NCBI GenBank assembly: GCA_963970005.1
Contig: CAXAMN010028916.1
Coordinates: forward strand, 702,760-766,759
Length of the DNA stretch: 64,000 bases
Direction of reading: 5' to 3'
Source of the DNA: Durusdinium trenchii
Lineage: Eukaryota > Sar > Dinophyceae > Suessiales > Symbiodiniaceae
The translations under genes and the position numbers were made by a program. Below the pieces are notes generated by a model. It saw only the letters and a program-made list of their open reading frames with translations. It searched no databases and was not told where the DNA came from. This document shows positions 19,793 to 29,800 of the stretch, piece after piece (position 1 is the stretch's first letter; each line of letters opens with the position of its first letter).

Positions 19793-20842
19793 TTGGAGGA
19801 AGGATTGATTTCCCTTTCTGGCAAGAGTTTGGCGGATCTCCGCCAGGAATTGCCAGATTGTGAAGCCCGCCTTTTCCATATGAGGGGCGGCGCAAGCACA
19901 CTCGCATGGAGCTATTTCGAAAAACTCGCGTGCCTGCAGAATATGTCCCAGGACAGATCTGACACGGGGACTGGCAGCGTCAGTGACCCTATGCCAGTGC
20001 CATCTGGAGAGATCACAGTTGAGGCCTTATTGGATACCTTGGCTTGGGCGGTCAATCGATTTGGCCAACTAGCAACGGTCATATCCAAAGTGCAAGAGGC
20101 CGCAACCTCCATGGCAGCATCCAGTGGCCTGCTCAATCCGAAACTTGATGCACAACATACGAGTTTGGTGCGCGTGGCTGATGGGCTCCTCGCCCTATCG
20201 GCCAATATCAAGGTCAACAGTGAGCATGCAGGACCGATGTTGGCTGGAATAAAAGCTCTCCAGAAACAGATGGAGAATTGTTCCTGGCAGATCAGTGGCT
20301 CCGGCGCCAAGCTCGTCAATGTGAGTGTGAAAGAATTACTGATGAGCCAGGGGAAGAACATTGGTGAGAATACTGCCAACACCACCAAATCCCTTGAGAT
20401 TTTGAAGAACATGTACGAGGGCCTTGTGGCGCTCAATGATAGCTACAAGGAAGGGACATCGACCACGAAAGAAAGCAATACCCTTCTCAAAGAGCTCATT
20501 GAGGGTCAGAAGATGGCGCTACGCCAGCCTGGGATTCGGATGGCCCAACAGACGTCGACACCTGAGCCAATTCCACCAGCTCCGATGACCACGGGGGCTC
20601 CTGGAACTGCATCTGTGCCCGCTGCGTTCCAAGCGGCGCAAGCGGCACCTCCGAATTTGACGAGGATTCCGGGAACGATCTTGCCACGACCCCCTTTGTG
20701 GCCGGGATCTCATTCAGAAGGTACGCCCAGCACGCCTCCTGAAGAGGTGGATCCTGTTGCCCCAGGATTCAAGCGAGTGAAATTGGCTGATGGATCTGTC
20801 ATGACTATCCCAAAAGGATGGCAGTCTGATCCTAACTTGTAG
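19793..20842 (+). CDS. Downstream ORF, C-terminal part: helical protein with Pro-rich tail
   Basis: The frame is open from 19736; the nominal start at 19793 is a TTG, so this is more likely the frameshifted remainder of the preceding 83-aa ORF than an independent gene. Residues 60-250 are rich in heptad-like Leu/Ala patterns (LLDTLAWAVNRFGQLATVIS, LLALSANIK, LLKELIEG) and probably form coiled coils. Residues 255-320 are Pro/Ala/Thr-rich, and the C-terminus ends GSVMTIPKGWQSDPNL. There is no catalytic motif, membrane segment or known domain. It could be a structural or Gag-like accessory protein of the copia element. Function not assigned. Confidence 0.4.
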   Translation: MEEGLISLSGKSLADLRQELPDCEARLFHMRGGASTLAWSYFEKLACLQNMSQDRSDTGTGSVSDPMPVPSGEITVEALLDTLAWAVNRFGQLATVISKVQEAATSMAASSGLLNPKLDAQHTSLVRVADGLLALSANIKVNSEHAGPMLAGIKALQKQMENCSWQISGSGAKLVNVSVKELLMSQGKNIGENTANTTKSLEILKNMYEGLVALNDSYKEGTSTTKESNTLLKELIEGQKMALRQPGIRMAQQTSTPEPIPPAPMTTGAPGTASVPAAFQAAQAAPPNLTRIPGTILPRPPLWPGSHSEGTPSTPPEEVDPVAPGFKRVKLADGSVMTIPKGWQSDPNL

Positions 20843-22310
20843 TGCCTTTGACAGGCGAGATGCCATCAGAGAAATGGCATGATTTTTAGAAGGCCATGTT
20901 TCGCGGCCCAGCAGCTTGCACCACGAAAAAGAAAAAGGAGATCATCTTTGTTAGTGTTTCCTTGTGTTTTCAGAACATCATGTGCCACCATGCTTGAACT
21001 TGGCTTGACCTTGGCTTGAGGCATGCTTGAACGTGTGATGTCAGGTTGAACCTATGGAAATGGCCATTTTGTTCGTGTCTTGCTTGCTTGTTGCTTGGGG
21101 AGTTCATGTTTGAAGATTTTATCTTGTCTTGAGAAAGCAAGAGAAAGCAAGAGGAAGCAAGAGAAAGCAAGAGGAAGTAAGAGAAAGAAAGGAAACAGAA
21201 AGAGAAAGGACGATCAGGAAGGCAGGTGGAATTAGACACGTGCAGTGTGGCAAAGGGTCTGTGATTTTGAGTTTGAGTTTGCTGTGGCAAGACGAGTTCA
21301 CTTGATTCAGGATGTTTGGAACCCAGTTTATGACCAGGTAACCTCTAGAGAGAGTTTCTTGTGATGTCTTGTGCAGTTGCTTGGAGCTTCGTTCATCGCA
21401 GGTTTAGCTTCCAGCGAGTTTTCTTGCGAGTTCACTTGTGCTTGTTTGCAACTATGTTCATTGCAAGTTTGTATCTAGGTAACCTTGGAAGTTTTCATCT
21501 TTTGCAGTTGATGTCAACTTTGTGAACTTGTCAGGTCTTGAGGTCAGAGGTTTGCACGGCATGGTAACTCTAGATCACCTTTTGCTTCCTGAGCTGACAG
21601 GTAAGTTGTCCTTGAAAGCCTTGTGCTTTTGAGGATCTCGATGATGAGGTGTAAAAGGGTCCATGAAATAAGAAATCAACCCATGAGATTCCAGGACCCA
21701 CCTCTGAGAGATCCTTCTTGCACGTTTGTCCTTGGTTGAATGCGTGTTGGTTGAAGGTCGAAGTTGATTCTTTGATGGATCTGGAGTTTGGCTTGAGTTG
21801 AGCTCGAGTTTACCTCTGGATTGATGTCCTTGAGATCACCTTTGAGGGCAGAAGTTTGGATCTTAGTTGATGTCTGATCCTTAGTTGCTCCAACAAAACG
21901 AACAGAAGAAGAGAAGAAGACAGAAGAAGAAGGCAGGTAGCCCTAGGCGACCCAAGAAGGGGTGTGAAAAGTAGCGTACAGCGCACGTGTACAGTGTATG
22001 GCTCACCTAGTGCTTGCTTCTTTAGGGAATTTTCGTTTTTGGAGTGCTTGGGGTTGGAGCTGAGTGGAGGTCTGTGCCCTTTTTGTGTTTGACCTTTGAC
22101 CACCTTAGCAGGAGGATGTTTGAAGTGGCAACTTGTGGCTAGGAACTGCTTAGAGAACCTTTTGGTAGAGCACGATGTCTTTAGAGACTGTTTGATGTAG
22201 TTTCCTTGCAGTTTGTGTAGTTTGGAGATGACTAGGTACAGTCATGTACTCTTTCAAGAAGAGTGGATGTGCTTCTAAGAAGCTAAGAGGACATTTGAAG
22301 ACAGTCTATA
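20843..22310. other. About 1.5 kb T/G-rich non-coding stretch
   Basis: No gene supported. Contains the minisatellite at 21128-21200 and many CTTG/TTGC-rich words like those after pol, so it may still belong to the copia element. Confidence 0.4.
21128..21200. repeat. GAGAAAGCAA-type minisatellite
   Basis: Units GAGAAAGCAA and GAGGAAGCAA alternate about five times, then degrade to GAGAAAGAAAGG. Confidence 0.8.
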
Positions 22311-22314
22311 AATG

Positions 22315-22333
22315 ACTGTAACTTTGGCTCAAG
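22315..22333 (+). other. Possible spliced-leader relic
   Basis: ACTGTAACTTTGGCTCAAG ends with the same TTTGGCTCAAG block as the dinoflagellate spliced leader and keeps GTA at the right place, with two bases missing. It stands 42 bases before the 73-bp tandem repeats. Confidence 0.45.
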
Positions 22334-22374
22334 GAGCGGGACCGAAAAGGGCGCGTTGCTACTGTGTTTTCACA

Positions 22375-22533
22375 GCAGAGGGTTGCGCGGGCAGCCGGCA
22401 AATCGCACTCTCGCCTGCATTTCGCGCACTCGACACGCACGATCTCCGCAGAGGGTTGCGCGCGCAGCCGGCAAATCGCACTCTCGCCTGCATTTCGCGC
22501 ACTCGACACGCACGATCTCCGCAGAGGGTTGCA
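22375..22533. repeat. 73-bp tandem repeat, about 2.2 units
   Basis: GCAGAGGGTTGC begins units at 22375, 22448 and 22521. The first two units are almost identical (one GCGGG/GCGCG change); the third is cut after 13 bases and runs into different sequence. The near identity points to recent duplication. Confidence 0.85.
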
Positions 22534-22629
22534 CTTTCGGTTGACGCTGTTCGTCCCGCACTCCGCCTTTAAGAGAGAATTTATAAAGCGGGGAAATGTT
22601 TTTTCATTAGAACATCTCCCGTGCTAGTT

Positions 22630-22765
22630 TTCCATACTCACACTTGCCTACTCATTGCATGCTTGCATAGTCATTGCATGCTTGCATACTCACCCTTGCA
22701 CATCATGCTTGCATACTTACACTTGCATACTTTGACACTGGCATACTTCGCACTTGGATGCTTTC
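22630..22765. repeat. Degenerate CTTGCATACTCA repeat
   Basis: A roughly 12-16 base word (CTTGCATACT with variants such as CACTTGCATAC, GCATGCTTGCATAGTCATT) recurs about eight times in succession. Confidence 0.65.
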
Positions 22766-22914
22766 GCTCTTCCAGTGTGTGTGTGTAAGTGTGAGTGTCG
22801 AAGTGTAAGTGTCGAAGTGTCAGTGTTCAAAGGGTTTTCCGGAAGAACCCTTCGCAATGCTTTCGGGAAAAACTATGTCAATACAGGAACCAGGGGGGCA
22901 TCAGGGCTGCTACT

Positions 22915-23778
22915 TCCGACCAAATTTCCGCACTCCTTCACTGAGAAAGGCAAATAGGTTCGCCAGTGCAAACGCGAGAGTATTGCAAATGTTAGGGAGG
23001 TCCTCCACTAGATCTCTTTTGATCAGGTCTTTTTTGCACGGGTACGGGCGCTGTGTGTGCCGAGAGGCACAAGTCACCTTGAATGAATTCGAAAAGAAAG
23101 CTGAGAAGATACGAGCCAGGGAAAGAACAGAGCACAGCAACCAAACCACCCAAACACACCCAAAACCCCCAACACGAAACAAGGCTGGCTCATATCTCCT
23201 CAGGACAGTGAAACATGTAGTGTCCACCTAGAACGGAGGGTGAGACGGGGCATTGAATTCGCATTGCTATCTGCGCTCAGTTCATGAAGATCAGCAGGCA
23301 GCTAACTTCCTGTTCCTTGGGCAGAGTACAATTGCAACCACTGAGGTGCAGGCAGCTTCCATCGACGGTGTGCTCAAAAGTATGCCTCTCTTTTGATCAG
23401 GTCTGGCAATGTCTCAAAGTCATAACCTTGAAAGCTTAGTTCTGCAACACGTCTCCAGATGGTTGTCCGCAAGTGCTTGTTAACTTGCCGGAAGGAGATG
23501 CACATGCGTGCCAGTGGCCACTCTCGTGGTAACATCATGTAAATGCAGTGGTCAGGGAGAGATGCTTGCTGCGCTTGGTTTACCCGGGATTCCCGGGATG
23601 TTGTCTGAAAGTGATAGACCACTTGCATTGCCATTTGCTCGGCTCCTATTGCAAGGTCAGTCAACGCTGTGCCTGCATGCTCAATGCCGCAGACTCCTTG
23701 TGTCGAACGGGCATTTGAGGCAGGAATGCTCGACGCTACACCAGGACAGTCGATGTCTTTCCCCTCAATCGCATTCAC
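22915..23778 (-). pseudogene. Helicase pseudogene fragment 2 (inverted), split by repeat copy B
   Basis: On the minus strand, 23778-23404 aligns to helicase bases about 4740-5090: LPREWPLARM, FRQVNKHLRTTIWRRV and FETLPDLIK match LPREWPMARL, SKQINRLVRTFLWRRV and DIPDQIN. After the inserted repeat it resumes at 23029-22915 with DLIKRDLVEDLPN...LANLFAFL, matching helicase bases about 5080-5165. It is a dead copy: reading stops at the insertion and the flanks are unrelated. Confidence 0.75.
23030..23387 (-). mobile_element. SINE-like hairpin repeat, copy B, with 16-bp target duplication
   Basis: A 358-bp insert in the helicase pseudogene. CTCTTTTGATCAGGTC occurs at 23014-23029 and 23388-23403, one at each end. 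On the minus strand it ends CCCGTGC plus six A's, directly before the duplication, as for a retroposon. Inner structure: stem arms at 23185-23198 and 23105-23119 (GATAYGAGCCAG and complement), a G/T-rich loop, and a small hairpin GTGC-CTCTCG-GCAC. It is the most complete copy and defines the unit. Confidence 0.85.
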
Positions 23779-23859
23779 AAGTACCCATGTATAAACAACA
23801 ACATAGAGCGTCCAAAGAGTGTCTATGCCCCCTCTGCAGCTGGCTCAAACCAGCTGTTG

Positions 23860-24260
23860 TAGCTATGTCCACTGCTTTATTGACACAGCACATCTGGCTC
23901 TATATGCCAATCCCGACTTTTGGCAATTTGGGTTCCTCTCGTTTTGCGCTGCATGCGGCACAGGGCAGCTATGGAACAGAGGGCACCAGGGGCAGATGGC
24001 TCCCAAACCATGCAAGACACGGACCCTGGTCAAGAACGCAATGCCCTCGCGCTCATGCAAACTGTCATCATGTCCTTTGCCCGCGCGGTCTCTCCTTTGG
24101 CAAGCTAGAATTACCCTTTGACGACACACTGTGCAAATCGTCCAAAGTCTAGTAGAACGATCCAAGCAACTCCAATGCACCGAAGTGGTGCCCAAAGGCG
24201 GCCTAGGGTATCGCCCCAATTTGGACGCACGACGTGACGACAACCAAGGCGGATTTTTTT
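23860..24260 (+). pseudogene. Helicase pseudogene fragment 3
   Basis: Plus-strand similarity to helicase bases about 5185-5560: HLALYANPDFWQFGFLSF against QLALYASPRFWQYGLLAF, ALMQTVIMSFARA against TFMRTVIMSFVRG, and KGGLGYRP against KGGSGYRP. Frameshifts move the match between all three frames. In the intact gene this piece follows directly after fragment 2, which here is inverted. Confidence 0.75.
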
Positions 24261-24340
24261 TGCTGCCCTGGACCTGTCGGTCACGAGATCAGCATTGCTT
24301 TCGTCTGGCATGTCCGGGTCAGTGGCTGTTGGATCTTCAG

Positions 24341-24539
24341 TTCTCACCTTTTCTTCTGGCTGACACAGCCGTCCTGAGGTACGAACCTTGCCTTCGGTTT
24401 TGGTGTGGGTTTGGTTTTTGTTGTTTGGTGTGGTTTTCTCTGTTTTTTGTTTCTTGCTTGGTTCGTATCTCTCTTTTTACTAGACTAAGGTGACTTGTGC
24501 ATCCTCTGCACACATAGCGCCTCGACCCGTGCAAAAAAA
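24341..24539 (+). mobile_element. SINE-like hairpin repeat, copy C (5' truncated), with 13-bp target duplication
   Basis: 199 bp flanked by GTTGGATCTTCAG (24328-24340) and GTCGGATCTTCAG (24540-24552), 12 of 13 identical. Starts inside copy B's sequence (TTCTCACC..), so it is 5' truncated, as is common for LINE-mobilised repeats. Stem arms GTACGAACC (24379-24387) and GGTTCGTAT (24460-24468); small hairpin GTGCA-TCCTC-TGCAC; ends CCCGTGC plus seven A's. Confidence 0.8.
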
Positions 24540-24599
24540 GTCGGATCTTCAGGCCGGGCAGCTGGTGTGCCATCAAATCCGGCTAGAGCCTGAACCGGC

Positions 24600-25090
24600 T
24601 CTTGCATCTGTTCCGTCGGAGCCTGTTAACATGCAAGGCATCCCTGGTGCCCTGCAAGTCATTGCGGGCAAGCGCTTGCGCCTTGTCCTTACCAGCCTGT
24701 CCCTCCTATACAATGCTGAAGGCGCACGGAGACTCTCCACAATGGCAAAGAGATGGGGGACCGATTTTAGCGTTGGCAGTACAGACCGACACCCTCCGGC
24801 ACACGGGGACTTTGCCTGTAAAAGAACAAAAAGCTTCCGATTTGAGGCTTTGCATAAAATCTCTTCCATGATGCCTGGCGCTCCGAACCTCTTCTTGATG
24901 CTGACGGGTCAGACTTGTTACTCCCCCCCACGAAGGCCTCCTCCATGCGGGCAGTTGCTGGCACATCAAGGAGATTCCCCCACAGAAATCACTTCGGAAG
25001 ACCAAGCAAGGCGCTCCCTGCAGTCAAAGGACAAAGCTGACAAGGAAGCCGCAGATGAAGCTGTTGCAATGGAAATGAGCGAGACTGCAA
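24600..25090 (+). pseudogene. Helicase pseudogene fragment 4
   Basis: Plus-strand similarity to helicase bases about 3450-4070: NMQGIPGALQVIA against NMQGMPGALQVLA, then after a deletion KRLRLVLTSLS against RRLRLVLATIT, and FEALHKI against FEALHRV. It follows fragment 3 here although in the gene it lies 1.5 kb upstream of it, so the fragments have been shuffled. Confidence 0.65.
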
Positions 25091-25100
25091 TATCCATCAG

Positions 25101-25354
25101 CTTTTGTGCACGGGTGGAGCCGCCGTACGTGCAGGAAGTGCACAGGTCAGCTTGTGCTGTCTTTTAACGAGTCTCTTGTAGTAAAAGGAAGCAACAAAGA
25201 ACCACGCCCAAAACAAAACAAAGCGCAACAAAACACGCAAAACCAACACAAAACCAAAGGAAGAGACTCATCTTTGTACATGCATGAGTGAGACAGATGA
25301 GGGTGACACTACTGTGCTATTTTGGTTGGGCAATGAATTATGGCAAACGAATCG
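25101..25354 (-). repeat. SINE-like hairpin repeat, copy D
   Basis: On the minus strand it has the same order as copies A-C: a GCCATAATTCATTGCCC block, stem GAGTCTCTT (25261-25271) paired with 25166-25177, a loop rich in G/T, small hairpin GTGCA-CTTCC-TGCAC, and a CACCCGTGCACAAAAG end. The A-run is short and no clear target duplication was found. Confidence 0.6.
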
Positions 25355-26500
25355 AATGCGATTGGATGCGATCTAGCAGCTTGCAGCCTAAGGCTGGGCA
25401 GGACAAAAGGCCTGGTGTGACAGGCCTCTGCATTGAGCACTTTTTAAAGGAGTGCTCATTTTGCTCATCGTGGTCATTGGATAGCTAGAAGACGATTGCA
25501 AGCTGCACAATTGGTCTGCTAGGGATTTGGAATACGAAAGCCAAGAGGGTGCAGGTCCGGCTATGGAAAACAGTGAGGCGTTTAGTCTCTAACGTGACAA
25601 GCGAAAGAGCACTAGGCCTTCACTGTGACCTGCATTTGCTGTAGTTGGATGACAGTCTCTATAATAGTGATGGCGGCACCAAGTCGACTATTACAAAAGG
25701 CCTCCCTCCAGAAGGAGGGAGGTATTGCCGCACGGCAAGGGCAAACTCCATAACAGCTAAGCCTGTAGGAGTGTACGTCGCCTATGTGGCATCAAGTTAG
25801 TCGCTCGCATCATCCTATGTATGAGACAATCTCTCGACAGTCGGCATTCCAGAAAAGTGCGAAAGCGTGCAAAGCCCAGGTTGGGTACCTCCGAGTACAG
25901 CACACACAAAGAGCAGAGTCTTGCACATCACACCCGGTCGCTGTCTGCACTAGTCACTAAATAGTACACCACAAATATCTTGTGCAATTGTATAAGCCTG
26001 CATTTGTAGACACTCTTACGAGATAAGACCGACTGACATCGAACTGGCAGGACAAGACAATCCGGTCAAGACAGCCTGCAGTCTATCAGAATGAAATTCG
26101 GCACAAATCACACGAGGAGAGCGACAAACAATCAAGACAGTGGTCTTTAAACAAAAAACCTTGTGAACTGACTGCAAGTCGAAGATCACCACAGATACTC
26201 TGGGCAATGAGACTGAAGGCTTACTTATCCAACATCACCCAAAGGTCCCTGTGAGTGCACAGGAACAAACTGCGACAAAACAAAAGGCTCACTGACTTCG
26301 AATTGGCACACGGCAGTTGAGTAAGTGGGACTCGGAGACGCTGAACTGAACATACTTCTTGAGAACCCCTTGTGCTTCAAAAGCCAAAAGAAGATCATCG
26401 TAAATATTCTGAGCAATCAAATTTAGAGATTCTTTCGAAAGCATCTTGACGACAAATCAAATTAAACAACAAACGGCAAGAAAAGGCCGGCTTCGAAAGA
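25355..26500. other. About 1.1 kb without a gene
   Basis: No coding signal supported. Holds the nested hairpin at 25673-25731; otherwise nothing seen. Confidence 0.5.
25673..25731 (+). other. Nested perfect hairpin, possible structured RNA
   Basis: CCTCCCTCC (25701-25709), loop AGAA, GGAGGGAGG (25714-25722) form a perfect 9-bp stem; GCGGCA (25673-25678) and TGCCGC (25726-25731) can close an outer stem. No known RNA family was recognised. Confidence 0.35.
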
Positions 26501-26513
26501 TCACAGTATCCAA

Positions 26514-26660
26514 AGAGACAGTGACTAAGGTCACCGCACTAAGGTTACGGATGGTGCCAAACAAGATAAGTAACCACAGAGACAGTGACTAAGGTCACCG
26601 CTCAGTGGAAACAAATCCAGTAGAGAGTGATAATCTCAAGACACTGTCTAAGGACACCGC
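26514..26660. repeat. About 62-bp spaced repeat with a GTGAC-TAAG-GTCAC core
   Basis: AGAGACAGTGACTAAGGTCA is exact at 26514 and 26578, and a degenerate copy (AGACACTGTCTAAGGACACCGC) lies at 26639. The core is a 5-bp inverted repeat. Confidence 0.65.
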
Positions 26661-26820
26661 AAGAGACACAAGCCGAGATTCGAGCCACACTGGAAAAATC
26701 AGAGACGACACAGAGTCACTCTACCTACCCGTTCGGCTACATCAGAGGAGTTTTCTTCTCTTTAAGAAAAGACCTTGATCCTCCCGCCCACCGTCTTACG
26801 ATGAGTTTGAGCCGATACGC

Positions 26821-26840
26821 CTTGAGCCAAAGGCTACGGA
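26821..26840 (-). other. Dinoflagellate spliced-leader relic, best copy
   Basis: On the minus strand the 20 bases read TCCGTAGCCTTTGGCTCAAG, identical to the 22-base dinoflagellate spliced leader except for loss of AT in the T-run. Directly downstream, 26820-26801 reads GCGTATCGGCTCAAAC, which could be a second, older relic in tandem. Tandem relics are expected when a trans-spliced mRNA has been retroposed more than once. No protein-coding frame was recognised downstream. Confidence 0.75.
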
Positions 26841-29800
26841 GACTCGTGCCCTCCACACAACAAACTCGGACCGAAAGCAACCGCAACCAACATGCTAAGG
26901 TGCTCGCCAGGTCACAGCAGCCATTTTTGCATCTGCAAGTGTTTCCCTGTATCTATGCACTCAATGACATTGACCTTGACAAAAATGCGAATGTTAGGTT
27001 TGATGTTTCATTCCTTTAACATCTCAATTCATCGATCCATTGATTGCAAAACACCAATGGTCCTGACATTTCCGGAATTCGTCCTTTGGTTGCAGATGAT
27101 CCAGCAAACTCTGAGTCTCCATGAATCTGCTCGGCAGTCGGAAACAAGAAACTTAAATCTTTCGTCTGAGCCGCCATTGCCTGACGGAAACTGTCCAAAA
27201 CCACTCCCTGCACCCACCATGTGGTTGGTTTTGTCCGGCGATGGCGTGGGTCACTGCGGCATTCGTTGGGTTGAGATGGCCACTGCTGGAACGGTGGCCT
27301 TGGTTATTAAGAACAGCTGCTCTGTACAAGCGCTTCTTGTGGTAAAGTGATGGGAAATGCATGTTTAACCAATCTGGACTGTTTAGACGGCGCACGTTTC
27401 TTGATGAAGGCAAGAGTTTTGTTGAGATCACAGGATGGACTCTTCCATGCTTTCAAACAATTTTTTGGGCCCCACATGGCAACGATTTGCTGCAAAAAAG
27501 AGCTTCGGCAGCCGCTTTTTCAAGGAAACCCATGTCTTCTTGCTCTGCCGTTTGTCCAACTGCATCGTGCGACCGCGGGGCTCTCTCATGTCCTGCCTTC
27601 TTCCCGTCACGGGGACGGTGGGCAGGTGCCAGTCGACGACCGCAAACCACACATGTCTCTTATGTGGTTTGAACTTGCGTTCTTTCGCAGTTGACAGCAA
27701 ACAGGCAATCTGACCATCTCTGCAACACCATAACATCGTTGGTTTGGGACTTGTGCATGGAGAACAAACTTCCAAAGAGATATCCCATTCTGTGGTCTAA
27801 CCTGTGCTGTGTTTTTTGTTTTGGGTGTCTTTGTTTTTGGTTTGCGGGGCGTGAGCGGTGATGTGCAGAAGGAAAGAAGGTAACAAGGAGGAAGGGGATC
27901 GAAGTGAACATTTTGAGATGGACAAGTTCTGTTTGAGGATGACTTGACGGAGAAGATGAACACAAAGTGGCTGAAGAGACAAGAGACACATATTGTTTCA
28001 AAACTTTCGTAAACTTGGAACACTACAACTCCCGTTGTGAGGGTCAAAGTCCAACCCCAAAGAGATTTTTTTTTCAGGCAATTTGTAGCTCTTATGTTGA
28101 CAGAGGCAAGCGTCGATACATTCAATTTTTCAGGCAACTGTATTTCCGCAAGTGGCAAACACATGTGCTGCAAGGACGCAGAAATCCGAAACCGTTTTAA
28201 AACTTTTTCACCGAATCATTGCACTGGGGCGCGGGCATGTGCGACTTGAAGTTTTAGCCTGCCACTGCAAGAATCTGCCATCGATTCATGGAAACCGTGT
28301 TTCTTGCGGACCAGCACGCTAGTCCAAACACCAAAGCCACAAGACCCAGGAGTGGTTGGTCCATTTGTCCCTGCACTGCATGGACCATGTCGGCTGCAAG
28401 ACACTTTTCAATCGCAGCGTTGGCCAAAAGTCGAAGTTGAACTTCAACAGTTGAACTAGTATATTCTACCAGTTCGCATTGGACACATATAAACAAAACA
28501 AAACCTTTTTGTGCCTGTTCCTCAGGGGGTGTAATCTCACTGAATGCTTTCGCATGGGCCTTCAAACATAGCTAAGAGAAGAATCCCAACAATGAAACAC
28601 AAATGCAAAGATCATAGACTATATAGACCAATTGCGAACATGAGATTCGGACATTTGCGTTGGGAATGGCCTGAGTTGCTTGGCAAATATACACAAAACA
28701 TCATTGTTTCAAAAGGCATATTGATACAGTAAATTTTAATTCGCTGGTGCTTGCTTCACCAAGGTGTAGGTCTTCTTTTGCAGTCACTGACATTCAGGCT
28801 GAGCCTTGGACATTGTGCGCTGACTTCTTTTTGCTCAGAATCCCTTCCACCCATGAGTCCAGGTGCAACAACCGACCAAAAATAGCATACCGGTGGACAT
28901 CACGGTACTTATCAAGAAGGCCCTTGTTCGATTGAATGCTGGTTCTGCTACTTTGCTGTGTGTGAGGAACAAAAGTCGCAGGTCGGTCGTGACCTTTACC
29001 AGGCTCCACTGTCCACGCCGTTGGCGCAGCCTGGTCCAGCTGCGGCTCCTGATGCAGGTGGCCATTTTGCAAGTCCACAGGTGACCGAGCATCGTATGCA
29101 TATTTTGTCAGGTGCGACACCAGCACCATCACCGCAAAAGTCAGTGTGGCACTTGGCTCGTTCCTGATGGCCTTGGATGAGTTGATGGTCTTGATTCATT
29201 GTAAAGTGCAGATCTGTTTCGATCCGTTGGGCCCGCTTGTGCTTCGAGTGCTTTGACTGAGGGGATGATGTGGTTTGGGGTGATTGCGTCACAGCCCCAA
29301 CATGTTGTCCTTGATATGTTTGTTGTCGGAAGGCAATATGCGGAGTCAAACAAAAGACGTTGTGTGAGTTTGCCGATCAAGCTTGCACGATTGCTTCGGT
29401 TTGCTGAGGACAATCGCCGATCCAGTCAATCGCAAGGCAGCTGCAGAATGTTCATAATGCTTTTGGTGTTCAAACCATAACAAAAACACCCAGAAACTCT
29501 GCACTGTGGCTACTGACCTCCCACTGTACCACGAAACATAATAACCCACTGACTACACCTCATCCAGCACAAAGGAACGATGCCCCTGGTTTCGAAACTT
29601 CGTTGGGGACTTTGAGCCAAATCTGGGCATTGTTACATGTCTGGTTGAGGAAGAGTTTGGAACACTGGTGTAAGAGACCCTTGGTGTCTGAGAATAGGTA
29701 GGTTTATTGATGATTTTGATATTTTTGAGTGTTGGATGGATGGGTATGGTTTCCGTGTAGCTGAGCACTCCTTCTAGACGCAAAGAATTGCAGGACCAGC

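Noticed and set aside
23030-24539. Reading the hairpin repeats as introner elements (introns)
   Set aside because: Copies lie in both orientations relative to the host fragments, have A-rich ends, and two have 13-16 bp duplications, which fits retroposons better than introns.
25861-25910. 5S rRNA-like words (GCCCAGG..GGGTACCTCCGAGTAC)
   Set aside because: Order and spacing do not fit 5S rRNA on either strand.
27797-27875. G/T-rich stretch as a fifth SINE-like copy
   Set aside because: It resembles the loop, but no paired arms, small hairpin or CCCGTGC-A end were found.
29057-29075. GTGGCCATTTTGCAAG as a spliced-leader relic
   Set aside because: The GGCTC core is missing.
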